A stretch of DNA of 64,000 nt, taken from positions 84,704,019-84,768,018 of the forward strand of contig OY829327.1 in assembly GCA_963691655.1 (NCBI GenBank), written 5' to 3'. The notes under the pieces are model-generated. The model did not search any database and had not been told where the DNA came from. It was given only the letters and a program-made list of their open reading frames with translations. Position 1 is the stretch's first letter, and the number at the start of each line of letters is the position of its first letter. Positions 24,534-35,390 of the stretch are shown here, piece after piece. Origin of the DNA: Toxonevra muliebris (Eukaryota > Arthropoda > Insecta > Diptera > Pallopteridae). The position numbers and the translations under genes were made by a program.

Positions 24534-27500
24534 CATTGCTTCTAATTTTATTTTTAAATGTAGCAAATGTTAATGTCTTTAAAAAGGTGTTAAACAACTT
24601 TTATTCGATGCCTTCAGCATCCCTACAATGTTCTGGCCGTAAAGAAGCGACTTTAAAAACATTGCATCCTTCCCATAATATAACATAGCCACAAAAACAT
24701 TTGTCGTTCTAATATGTTATCTTTATCGAATTGAAATTAATAAAGTTTTCAAAAATAAAATATTTTGGAAGGTCGGGTTAATTGTAAGATAATATAGGGA
24801 AAAATATGTTTTTCTCCCTCACCTTACAACAACCCGAGCCTGATTGGGTAGCGATACTGAATCCAACTATTGCCTAGGGGCATTTATTTTCATGTCCGAC
24901 TTTTAATAGAGATTAGAAGTAAGATTTTATACAGAAAACATGGTTAGCCGCTTAAAACTTACACACTCATGACACCAAATTTCATATTTCTGCATATGAT
25001 TGTTCATCCTTTATGAAAGGTTAAGCAAATATAGCTATGGAGCTGTAGACAACCAATTTTTTTTTATTTTCATATTCTATTGTCTTTCATAAACATAATA
25101 ATAGTTTAAAGCAATTTTTTTTAATTAGTGAAAGAGATTTTACGAATAATTTATGAACTTAGGTTTTTGGCTTGACTTCAAAGACAAAAAATGTAAAAAA
25201 ATGGCATAAGTACGAAATTTCAAATGTCCGGCAACTAAAAAGCGTAAAGAATACCTAACACAACTGAATGCATATATTATTACTAGTAAAATTTCTTAAG
25301 CACCTATTTTATGCTATATCAAAGTAAATGTTGTCTACAGGCAACATTGAGCAAGAAAGAGTTATGCACTTATGGTATAAGCAAGAGAAAAAAAAAATTA
25401 CAGCAAGTCAAGATGAACACGGATTTAAAGCATAATACCTCAAACGACAAAGGTTTGGTTTTTAATAAAAGGATGAATTAATTGCTTCATATTACACTTG
25501 AAAAAACGGCCACAAATTTGCCACCAGAAATGGTTCTTCAAAACTGGAATACGTCCGCACTATCTCTTCAAAACTATTAAAACCTTAAACTAAGTATACA
25601 AACAAAATTAGAGGAAATTTTGCGGTTACTCTAATTTTATGGAGCGATACTGTAGCATGGCCTGTAAGAATTCCGACTGACTACTATCCTAAGTAAGCCG
25701 TAGCCTAGATAATTGGAGAATTAAAATTTTCGGAGTCTGTATGACTTAATAGTCCCTTGGCCTCAGCCTAGCGATTATCGATCTAAATTTCTTTGGAATA
25801 ACGATTTCTCCCAAATGGTTGAGTAGGATGTGGTTGCCGTAAGGAAATTAGAAGTAGCTAAGAAATCTTTATAGAGATTTTGCGATCTCCTCATTTGATT
25901 TAATACTTAAAAGCATAACAAAACGGGGCGAATTTCGAGTAAATTTCCACTTGCTATCGAACAAATAAAGATTTTTACGCAGTAATATTCATAGATACGA
26001 TTAAATCACATGGAATTAGAAACAAACAAAATATCAGAACCTCATATAAAACTTCTCTCTATTAGTTTATATCAATTGCAATTATGTATGAATTTATAAT
26101 ATTGTTTGTGTTTGTAAAATTTGAGACAATAACAAAAATAATAGTAATTGTAAACTTCACATACCTTTTTGTTTGGTAACGGAAAAAAAATCACTTTAAT
26201 CTTTTTTGAACTTGAGCTTGAGCCTCAACTTATCAGTTGTTCGCTATGAAACACACTGAATGATGAGTGGAATACGTCCGCACTATTTCAATAAAAAATT
26301 GAAACTGAATTACGTTGCTCGATAGCACCAATTTTTTAAAGTTCTCAAACAACAACTACGCCGGTACAACGGTGCAGAGATAGTGCGGTGCGGCAGTATA
26401 GCAGAGGCACCAACCACGCCTCAGGACAGTTGGTTGCTTTTTCTTTTCTATTTTGAATTTTGTTTGTTTGTATTTTTATATTTCTATTCTTTTCATTTAT
26501 CTCTAAATCTTTTTTCGTGGTTTTTCATTTTGTTGTTATTGTTGACCATGCATGAACATAATAATAATATAACAATAACAGAAAAATATATATGTATATA
26601 CATATATATTTATATGAAATATAATTGGTATTCAAAACAATATTTAATATAATTTCGTGTATATAATTTTTTATTTACTAACTTTTTTTCGTTTTGCCAC
26701 TTGTGCGCTTTCTGCAATCTTAATGAGTATGAGTTCAAATAGTTTACTATCATATTCTCACACACTGTGAGCGAGAGTTGCTGTTGTTGTGTTTATAGTT
26801 ACTACAACCGTTTCTATAGTTGTCGTTGTTTTAGTTATTATTTTTTGAAGTGCCTAATTCGTTAATGTCGTCGTTATTTTGGTAAATTAAGAATTTTTCG
26901 CCACATGCCATCTTGAATTTTTTGAATATCGAAGATCAGGGAGAAGGGAGGAGGGTGCAAGAGTTTAATTGAAGCTAAACTTATACATACACATATACAT
27001 ACGTAATTTTCGGCACAAGCTGACCCACAAATTGCGGAAGGGGGTTTATCATTTTGTTTGTTTGTTCCTATGGAAAAATTTTGATTCACGAAATAAAAGA
27101 ATAGCTGAAATATTTACCAGGAAAGAGGGAAGAAGGATCAATCCTAAAAATTCTTCTGTTACTGCCGGCCCCACCACCCCCTTGGATCCGTTAGTGCTTT
27201 TCACAAACACCCGTTCCCCATTTTTAAAAAAATTTAATTCTTTCATTGCATGCTTGCTTCATTTTATTTGTGGAATTCCTTTTGTTTTGGCAAAATTGTC
27301 TGTCTCTTTTACTGCTTTTTGTTGTGTTTTTATTTAATTGTCATAAAAATTTGATACAAGACTTCCTTTTTAATGAATTATTGTGTCACTTAATTGCATA
27401 TTTTTACAATAGTAAATTTGTTGTTATATAATAAATGTTAATACTTAAAAAATATTTAGAAACATGAGAAAAGGGGTGTGCCAAGGGCAATTATTTATAG

Positions 27501-30500
27501 GTTTCGAGATATTGAACTTAACTATGAATTCCCTTTAACAGGATATTAACATTTCATTTTTTTATTACGCCACATACTTTGGCAGTTAACAGAGGCCGTA
27601 AGTACCCCAAGTGCAGGTCCATGCCTTATCATAATGCCTGTTAGATAAAGGTGTGTCTCTAAAGATGTATATGTATTAATTGCTGCAATCCAAACATAGA
27701 CTTCTGCTATTTTTGTTTTAATACTCAAATGAAACCTTTGATTGGTACAAATATAGTCGCAATTATATTTGGCAATCAGTGCGTGTCGAAAATTAAAATT
27801 TAATTTCCTATTGTTTACCAGGTGCTTTCAACATATAAATTGTTAATATTATATGTATGTAAATGCAATATATATAACAATGTAAATGTACAATCTACAC
27901 AGCATACAGAACTTAATTTTCCTTCTTTTATTAAGGATAGTATTTTAAAGTATTTAGTTTTACCACATAATCAATTTCAGTAGTAGTTCTCTTCATCACC
28001 ACCGAAGTCTTGAAGAAATATTTAGTTTCTACTTTTGTTTATAATATATATATAAACAACTATTTGGAAAGGTGAACCCTGTTGGAATGGCAAAGATACT
28101 ATTAAAATGAGAAATTTAACTATTTACTCATACATAGAAATTGCGAAACCGGCAATTGTCGGGTCTGGAATTGAAAGCTTCAATTGGCACTGAAAATTTG
28201 AAAAATTTTCAGGAAAAAACTTCCAAAAAAAGGAATGCAAACACATACAGACTTGACAGTGAAATAATGGAAAGATCAGTTTTGAATCCGAAAAACTTAT
28301 TACTGACATCAGATGCTAACATTATCAGGTGATCCTGAAAAAACTTCATCAGTTTTGCCCTCGCTAACTGCGATTTCGCCATTTGTACATTTTATTTCTA
28401 AGATTGAGCTTTCTTTCTTTTTTACTTCAATAAAGCGGACAACTGAAGACCCGTTCATTCGTGTAGCTGTAGTCTCCAATGGAGTTTATCGTTGTAGAAG
28501 AATTCACCAATTTATTTGTTGGCCCTTTAAAATTTTCATTTGATTCATGGCCAGTGATCCGCTAATGGAAGTAGTAATAGTTCCCTTACGTTGCATTTTG
28601 AGATTATAATATAGTCTATATATATAAAAGTTACCGTGATATTTTTTTTTTTTTTTTGTACCTACGGAAGAATACTTTTCAAAAGACATGTATACACAAC
28701 TGCAAAAGACAACTATGTCTAGCGAAAAAATAACAAATTAAAAATAATATTTCTATAAATATGCTCTTAGTTCTCAATTACTTAAAAATGATTTATATTC
28801 ATTATTTTGAAGAGGGCATTTTTTTGATCTTTTTTATTTCACAATTTAACGAAATAAACGCTAATTTTCTCAATATAAAAAATATTTTTGATAACACTAA
28901 ATCTAAATATTCAAATCAACAAAATAATAAAAAATTTTAAGATTTCATTTCTTATGAAATGTGTATTTATGTTGTTTGTATGTGGCTAATTAATTCAAAT
29001 ACCGAAAGAAAATGCTTAATCCAAAATGGTTTTATGTTATTTGGGTTCCATTGGTGTGCTTCATTTTATACGTTCAATAATTCCTATTTTTTGCAAACTT
29101 TACCCCCCAAATTTTTGCAAAAATAACGTAATATCAGTTGACATGCCTCCGTAATTTTTAGATAAGACTTTAAGTAAAACTAGAATGCACAAAACCAACT
29201 ACATACACACTTTTTATGTTTCATTAGTAACAAGATATCGTATCGTAATTTTGTTCGCATTGTTGCTGTTAAATGTTTGTATTTTCTACTTTTTTATTTT
29301 TTTCTTTGCGTTTTCAAAATAATTCAATATTATCTGTTTACTTTATAGTAAATTCTTTTGGTAATATCATAGGCGATTTCGTATGGTGTACGTGATATTT
29401 AGCATATGAATCTAGCGAAAAGGAATGGGCTCGTTTTCAAAATATACTGCAACATTTGATTTAGAAATAATACTTATCCTAATTATTGTGTTGTTTTGTG
29501 GTCTAGGTGACGAAATATTGAAGGAAGCAATACTGTACGAAGCAATAAATGTTGTATAGGTTTTGGTTCACTTCGTAACTTCATTCTTCTTGAGTCATTC
29601 TTTTGAATCAAGGCATATGCGTCATCCAGTGCAATCAATAGATAAGTCTTTAATCACTTCCATTTTTTTCTAAACTGTTTGTCTTTGCAAAAGATAGCTC
29701 TATTCCATATGTTTCCAGGTTCACTAGATTTGCGTTCAATAATTTGTGAAATAAAAATATTTTTAAATGTTGTGTCCTTCGGACGGCCTTTACTTCGCTT
29801 CACTTGAGGATTTCATAAAAAAAAGCATTTGATATCTCTGTTATTTATTTGCAAATCGTGTCATGCATTATGCTAGCCTGTTGAGCTACAGACTATATTT
29901 TCAGGATTTGTCTTAAACACATTATGGTGGGTTCTTTTAGTTATGATTTTCCCAATTTCTAATAAAACTAACAAATAATAATATTCCTTAACATTCATTC
30001 GCTCATTTTTATATTCATATGGAAAAATACATACACACGAGCGGAACCAAGGGGGTATTAAAAATTAAACCTCCATCGCCTCCCTCCCCACTTATCGATG
30101 AAAATCTCATACATTTTGATTGTTAGTAACGAATACGAAAAAATTTACAGGGACGAAAAAATTAAAAGCCCTTCATTTGGAAATATCTGGATTCGATAGT
30201 GCATACTCATATGCATACATGTATGTATGTATCTATGTATGTATAAATATATACTATCAAATTAATAAACATTATATAAGCAGGAGCGAAATACCGCGAA
30301 ATAAATAAATGGCAAATAACAAACAAATAATTCTAGCATAAGTTCAAACAAAATTATATGAATAATTAAATAAAAACGCAAACTTATGCTGCCATATGCC
30401 GAGAATTATAAACATATGTTTGTATAAATGACAAATATTTACTTTGCACCTATGAAGTTATACCGAAAGATTTATTAGAACAAGGCTTAATAAAAATGGT

Positions 30501-30844
30501 ATAAAATAACTTAATTTTGCTTCATTTTTCTGGGCCCAAAACATAAAATGCCCACAAATATTCAACAAGAGCGATGACGAAATGATAAAAAAAAAAACTA
30601 CATAATTCAGCTCCCTAGAGAGATCACATTTTTGCTGCAGGTGTATGTATGCTGAATGTATATAGAGCATATTCAGCACATACTGAGATCACACTGTATG
30701 CATATGAGAGAGTTTCATGTGGGTCATGTCAAATCTGACAGTTGCGTATTGTGTGCGGAAATGTGGAGACGCAGATAGATGCTGGAATAATATTGTAGCA
30801 AAATAAAACATATCAAATAATCAACAAAAACTCAAAAGTAAAAA
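24534..30844. other. Long intergenic stretch with traces of repeats
   Basis: AT-rich DNA. Between about 25330 and 25900 short reading pieces such as WPQPSDYRSKFLWNN faintly recall the end of a Tc1-like transposase, too weak to annotate. A 19-bp direct repeat at 25545-25563 and 26268-26286 is listed separately. A pyrimidine-rich stretch lies at 26430-26560. Sequence shortly before 30845 should hold the promoter and leader of the endoribonuclease gene. No other gene is supported. Confidence 0.4.
25545..26286. repeat. 19-bp direct repeat pair
   Basis: TGGAATACGTCCGCACTAT occurs exactly at 25545-25563 and 26268-26286. An inverted partial match, GAGATAGTGCGG, lies at about 26377-26388. This could mark the ends of a degraded element; I cannot resolve its boundaries. 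Confidence 0.5.
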
Positions 30845-32777
30845 ATGCCAACACTCACGACTAGTCATGATAATAGTGATAAATATAAAAAACTAAAACG
30901 ATCAATCTTTATTGGTATATTGTTGATATTGGGTATTCTCGGCTGGCATTTCTATGGTGAGTGAACTTAGCAATATATCGTCATCAATATTTAGAAAAGC
31001 CCTAATTGACATTTTTGTTTACAGGAGAAGCAAAAAATTTGAATGCAAAAACATATCGTTCTAGATATTTTTTAAATGTAGTTTAAGTACAAAGGCACCA
31101 ACAAATTCAATTCTGAAATAAAATTTTAAGAATTTTCGCACAAAATTATGTTACTTTTTTGCTTCTGTAAAAAAAAAAAAAACAAAAAATATCAATTAGA
31201 GCTTTTCTAAATATTGATGACGATATAAATATTTTGTGAGCCCATTGCTCTAATGCTCCTTAATTTTTAGAGCATTTTATTCTCGACAAAACTGACGCCG
31301 ATGACCAAGAAACGCTAATCGAACATGAAATCATCCAGTTCTCACAGAAGCTTTTCGTCGACGAGTTAAAGCATAATCCATATTTGGATAAAGTAAATTT
31401 TCAAGGGCGTACGAAATCGTATGCTCGAGATGATCGTGCATCGCAACCGTAAGTGTAATTTCTGAAAGACTGGACTAATTTATTTTACCATAATGCTTTT
31501 TCTTTTCTGCTATAGTTTACTTCAAATTAATGATGCACTGGTGGCAGCGGATACTACGTCGACAGTTTACTTGATGAAACGCCTCTTTGACAATTATGAA
31601 TTAGATACTTATGCTGTGGAAAAAGTTACTCCCGACGAGGAACAAGAAGAATTGGATTTTCTGCATGCAGTTATGGAAACAACAATTATGAAGCGAACGA
31701 TGGCATTTTTACAAATGAAAGGTTGAAGCTTGGAATACTTTGATATGTGATTTGTGCATAATTATGATGTTTCGAAAAATGAGTAGCCCACTAGCTGATT
31801 CAGAAATTACGGAAGAATAGGTTTTACGCTTTTTGTTCGTTGAAAAAGTTTTTTAATTAAAGAATAATTTCCAAAATAGCTGAAATATTAATCGAATGTT
31901 ATCCTCAAACCAGCCCTTCTTGGATTCGCTAGTGGCATGTTCATATCGAGCCATGATCGTCAAATTATCGTAAGAAAAAGATATGAGAATCAAAAGTTCC
32001 CAACAAGTTTTCTGAAGAATTGCTAACAATGTACATGAATAATTTTGTGTAGGAATGCTCCTGATGCTAAAGTTAAATTCTAAATAAAAAAAGAGATTTT
32101 CGAAAAAATTATGCTTTTGATAATTTGCTGATCATGGCTGGATATTATAAAGTGATAAAAATACATGAGCATCTAACTCACCGACATATCCTAAGCATAG
32201 AATGCAACTTCAAATTTGTTCCACCTATTACATTTTTAGGTATCATCACCGCTAATTATAATACACAATTGCAACTACTCAAAGATCTTTGGTTTACGCA
32301 ATATTCACGTGGCCGAGGACACATCGGTAGTTCTGGCTTCGAACATGTCTTCTTAGCTGAACTTAAAGATAAGCAAAGTGTATTAGGATTACATAATTGG
32401 ATTTATTTTAGTAAACAGGAGCAAGAGGGACATCTAGATTATAAAGGTTACATTGATCGAGCCGATTTGGAGAAAGTGAGTTAATCCCTGAAATTTTCAT
32501 TCACAAATATTAACTATGCTTTTTCTTATAGCAAGAAGATAAGTATTTGATAGCAGCACGTTTCACTTTCCATGACATTGTAAAACCTTACAATACTCTC
32601 TTCATTGGAACTTCACCAGAATTTGAGATGAGCTTGTATACAGTATGTTTCCTGTTAAGCTTAGGTGATACCTGCTTCGTACACTTAGGAACAACAAAGT
32701 TTAATATTATAACATATGCCTGGGATTGGCGAGGCAAGAAGTTAATCGCCTCAGCATATCCGTCCATAGAATATTAA
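30845..32777 (+). CDS. XendoU-family endoribonuclease, membrane-anchored
   Basis: Five exons join in frame: 30845-30956, 31271-31448, 31516-31721, 32240-32475 and 32532-32777, giving 325 residues. Residues 20-36 (SIFIGILLILGILGWHF region) form one hydrophobic segment after a basic stretch, suggesting a type II membrane anchor. An EndoU domain of about 270 residues follows. Family active-site positions are all present: Glu200-His201 and Glu206 in FEHVFLAE, His217 in LHNWI, Lys262 in IVKPYNT and Thr305 in IITYAW, with IGTSPEFE and the terminal SAYPSIEY. XendoU enzymes are metal-dependent and cut RNA at uridines leaving 2',3'-cyclic phosphate. The third donor (GTTGAA) is weak but its phase is right. 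A lumenal or extracellular site of action is inferred. Length fits a short fly EndoU paralogue; which one is not certain. Confidence 0.93.
31025..31086 (+). CDS. Candidate alternative last exon in EndoU intron 1
   Basis: Inside intron 1, TTTGTTTACAG/GAGAAGC is a good acceptor. Joined to exon 1 (which leaves one base, G) it reads GEAKNLNAKTYRSRYFLNVV and stops at 31084-31086. The product would be a 57-residue peptide of exon 1 (basic stretch plus transmembrane segment) with a short basic tail and no nuclease domain. AATAAA follows at 31117-31122, 31 bases after the stop. Acceptor, phase, stop and poly(A) signal all agree, but transcription is not shown. Confidence 0.45.
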
Positions 32778-32978
32778 TATGAAAGAGGCTGTGTAAATTA
32801 ATAGAAATTCATAATACCAACAAATTGAAACAAAGGAAGTCATGTATTTTTCATTATACGAGCATATGAAATGCAACAAATTTTTACATAGCTTTTACAT
32901 TTGTATATGTCCTGCTTGTTAACACAAAATTTTATTAAAATGCCTAGTTTGTATATACATATGCATTTAACCGAGTTG

Positions 32979-32984
32979 AATAAA
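32979..32984 (+). promoter_or_regulatory. Polyadenylation signal of the EndoU gene
   Basis: AATAAA lies 202 bases after the TAA of the last exon. Confidence 0.5.
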
Positions 32985-33988
32985 GTATTTTTGTTTCTAG
33001 TTTATTAAAAGCATATGTACTTATTTAAAACCATCATAAGTTCATATATCTTTTATATTAAGTAGTTACTTTAATTGAAAGCTATCTATGTTCCTAGTTA
33101 TAGTGCCTGTGATACAGCAATGCCGCGTATCCTTTTTTTTTTGCAAAACTGACATATACTTGTTCAGGTATCGCCGACATTGTGTTACATATTTTTAGAA
33201 AGAAATATTTTGCTTAACTTACTGAATAGCAACATGAAACTTTTTCTAATTCACATTTAAATTTTCATATAAAAAAATATTGTTATGAATGTTTAAATGA
33301 AACTTTTTTCTTATGTTGCTATTATTATTTTAACCGTAGCAATATGTATGTTTGTTTGCGTAAAGATATACATACATACGAAAATATGTTCATATTCGCT
33401 TCCTGCTCTTATGTTCTCTTCAGCATTATTATCACTTTTGTGTAATTCAATTTAAGTGTTGTTAATATTGTTTGTGATGTTCGTTGTTGTGGCTGTCGAT
33501 ATTTTGATTATAAATATTGTTATTAATAATACTATTTGCCAATTAGCATTAAATTGTATTGTGTGCGTATGTTTGGAAACACGACATTATTAGGGAGGGG
33601 TTACCTTGTTACCGCACATATTTTTGACCTTTTGTATTTTTAATCACTTTATTCCATGCAAAAGTATCTCGTAAATGTCACTTGCAAGCACGCTCAAAAA
33701 AAGGTTTGTTTGGTCGCCACCTGTCATATACTTGGCCACCTCTTGATAAATATTGGAAATTCATTGTGTTTAATTGGTTAAAGACATGCGAGTTACAATT
33801 ATAATTTAGATAACGTAAAGATAGTTACATAACTTAGTTCAATTGTCTTCGAGGATTCAAATGTTTGGTCTCACTTTTTTCATACACTGACAGAAAAACA
33901 GTTACAAATAGTTTTTGTGCTGCTCGCCGAATGCGGCGGTCATAATACAAAAATAGAAGCTAAGGATGTGAATTGTATTTAGAATTGC
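32985..33988. other. Convergent intergenic spacer
   Basis: AT-rich spacer between the 3' ends of the plus-strand EndoU gene and the minus-strand SDCCAG8-like gene. No frame or RNA recognised. Confidence 0.5.
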
Positions 33989-33994
33989 TTTATT
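33989..33994 (-). promoter_or_regulatory. Polyadenylation signal for the SDCCAG8-like gene
   Basis: AATAAA on the minus strand lies about 400 bases after the frame-1 stop at 34393 and about 145 bases after the second-frame stop at 34140. It could serve either reading frame. Confidence 0.45.
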
Positions 33995-34139
33995 ATAATG
34001 ATTTATGTATTTAAAAATTTACAATTTTACTCTACAGTGTTCGATATTATGTAATTACTTGGATAATGTTTAAAATCTAAAAAATGGAATTAAATTTAAT
34101 TGATTTGTATATGTACTACTCCTCCCCTTGATATGCTGG

Positions 34140-35390
34140 TTACGCTGTTTTTTCTGCAGTCTCAACTTCCACATCATTTACATCACTCGAACTTGGTGGT
34201 GGTATTCTTTGTATGGTTGTATGTGCCGGTGAGATACTCATATCAGATATCGAGTCAAATTCTTCATTCATGCCCATTTCAGTACATGTATCAGAACCAC
34301 TGGGGGAACGCATCAAACTCGGACTACTTATACTGAACTCTAACTCGAAAGGGTCCAGCATCTCACTGCTGGCATTCATTTGATCGGTGTAACTACTTCT
34401 TAGCTGTGGGCGAGGTAGACTGTTGTGGCAGAGTGGATTTTCCGCCGCCGACTGTTCCAGCTCCACCTGCTGTCCCCACAGTGCCACCGCCCGTTCGCGG
34501 TTGATTGCGGCTCTCTGTTGCTGGGCGGCCAGCAGGGATCGGGGTGACTCCAGCGGTAGATGGGGATGGCGCTGCAGGGACTGTTGCCGGTAACGCTGCT
34601 GGTGCTGGTGGTGGGGGCGATTTGATGTCGGTGTTTGTTGATGGTGCCGCGTTGGTAGTGGCAGCTGTAATTGGTGCTGTTGTTGTATCATATTGATATG
34701 CTGATTGATCGTAGTCGGTCGCTGTGTAATTCTCGTATCCACTTTGTCCTCCGGCATTCGTGTTGTAGCCTTGGCCTCCTGTTGTATCATATTCGGTGCC
34801 CCCATATTGCTGCTGGTCGTCATTGTATTGTTGGTCGTATGCGCTCGGGTCATATGCGCTCGTATCATATTGTTGCTGGCCGTAGCCCTCGTAGCCACTA
34901 TAATCGGTGTTGTAGTCACTTGTGGCAGTGGCCAAGTTCGGATCGATTGTGGTTCGTTGCTGTTGTTGTGGTTCGTTATAGTCTTTGCCGCTAGGATCGT
35001 AGGGTGACTTGGACGCATCGGTTGTGATTGTATCGGCGGCGATGACATTTGTATCTCTCTGTTGTTGTTGCTTTTCTCCTTCGCCAATGTTGTCCTTGAG
35101 ATTTTCGTCATCGTTGTCATTGAGCCCGTAATTGTAGCTAGACTTGTAATCATTGAGTGTGGTGGCATGCTTTGCGTTGCTACTGGAAGGCTCATATGCT
35201 GACTTGTTACCGATGTCGTAGGCAGATGTTGTTGTAATTGGTGTAGGTGTTGTTGTTGCGAGAGAGTCGGCGGCTGCTGATGTGCCGAGTATGGACTCGT
35301 AACTGTATGGTGAAGGTTTGGAGTAGTCATCGGCAGTGGATCGTGCTGAGTCGACGGGGCCAAATGTGGACGGCTTGTAGTCGAGAGAGG
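34140..35390 (-). CDS. Second open frame of the last SDCCAG8-like exon
   Basis: From the exon acceptor at 35391 the phase-0 frame is open for 416 codons to a stop at 34140, overlapping the normal frame and running 84 codons past its stop. The overlapping part is Gln/His/Pro/Thr-rich and may be open only because the normal frame has few xTA or xTG codons. The part after 34393 looks like genuine protein: SYTDQMNASSEMLDPFELEF, then SMSISPAH-like and acidic VNDVEVETAEKTA. Exon 35890-36109 ends in phase 0 and would feed this frame. An alternative acceptor, CTCGCCCACAG at about 34409, would give the tail alone. Whether it is translated is unknown. Confidence 0.4.
   Translation of the reverse strand, partial: PLSTTSRPHLAPSTQHDPLPMTTPNLHHTVTSPYSAHQQPPTLSQQQHLHQLQQHLPTTSVTSQHMSLPVATQSMPPHSMITSLATITGSMTTMTKISRTTLAKEKSNNNREIQMSSPPIQSQPMRPSHPTILAAKTITNHNNSNEPQSIRTWPLPQVTTTPIIVATRATASNNMIRAHMTRAHTTNNTMTTSSNMGAPNMIQQEAKATTRMPEDKVDTRITQRPTTINQHINMIQQQHQLQLPLPTRHHQQTPTSNRPHHQHQQRYRQQSLQRHPHLPLESPRSLLAAQQQRAAINRERAVALWGQQVELEQSAAENPLCHNSLPRPQLRSSYTDQMNASSEMLDPFELEFSISSPSLMRSPSGSDTCTEMGMNEEFDSISDMSISPAHTTIQRIPPPSSSDVNDVEVETAEKTA

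Noticed and set aside
31733..32230. Transposon relic in EndoU intron 3
   Set aside because: Reading pieces such as SWIR-WHVHIEP vaguely suggest a transposase, but there are too few matches and no ends.
34505..35007. Plus-strand frames opposite the last SDCCAG8-like exon
   Set aside because: Antisense shadows of Gln/Tyr/Ala-rich codons.
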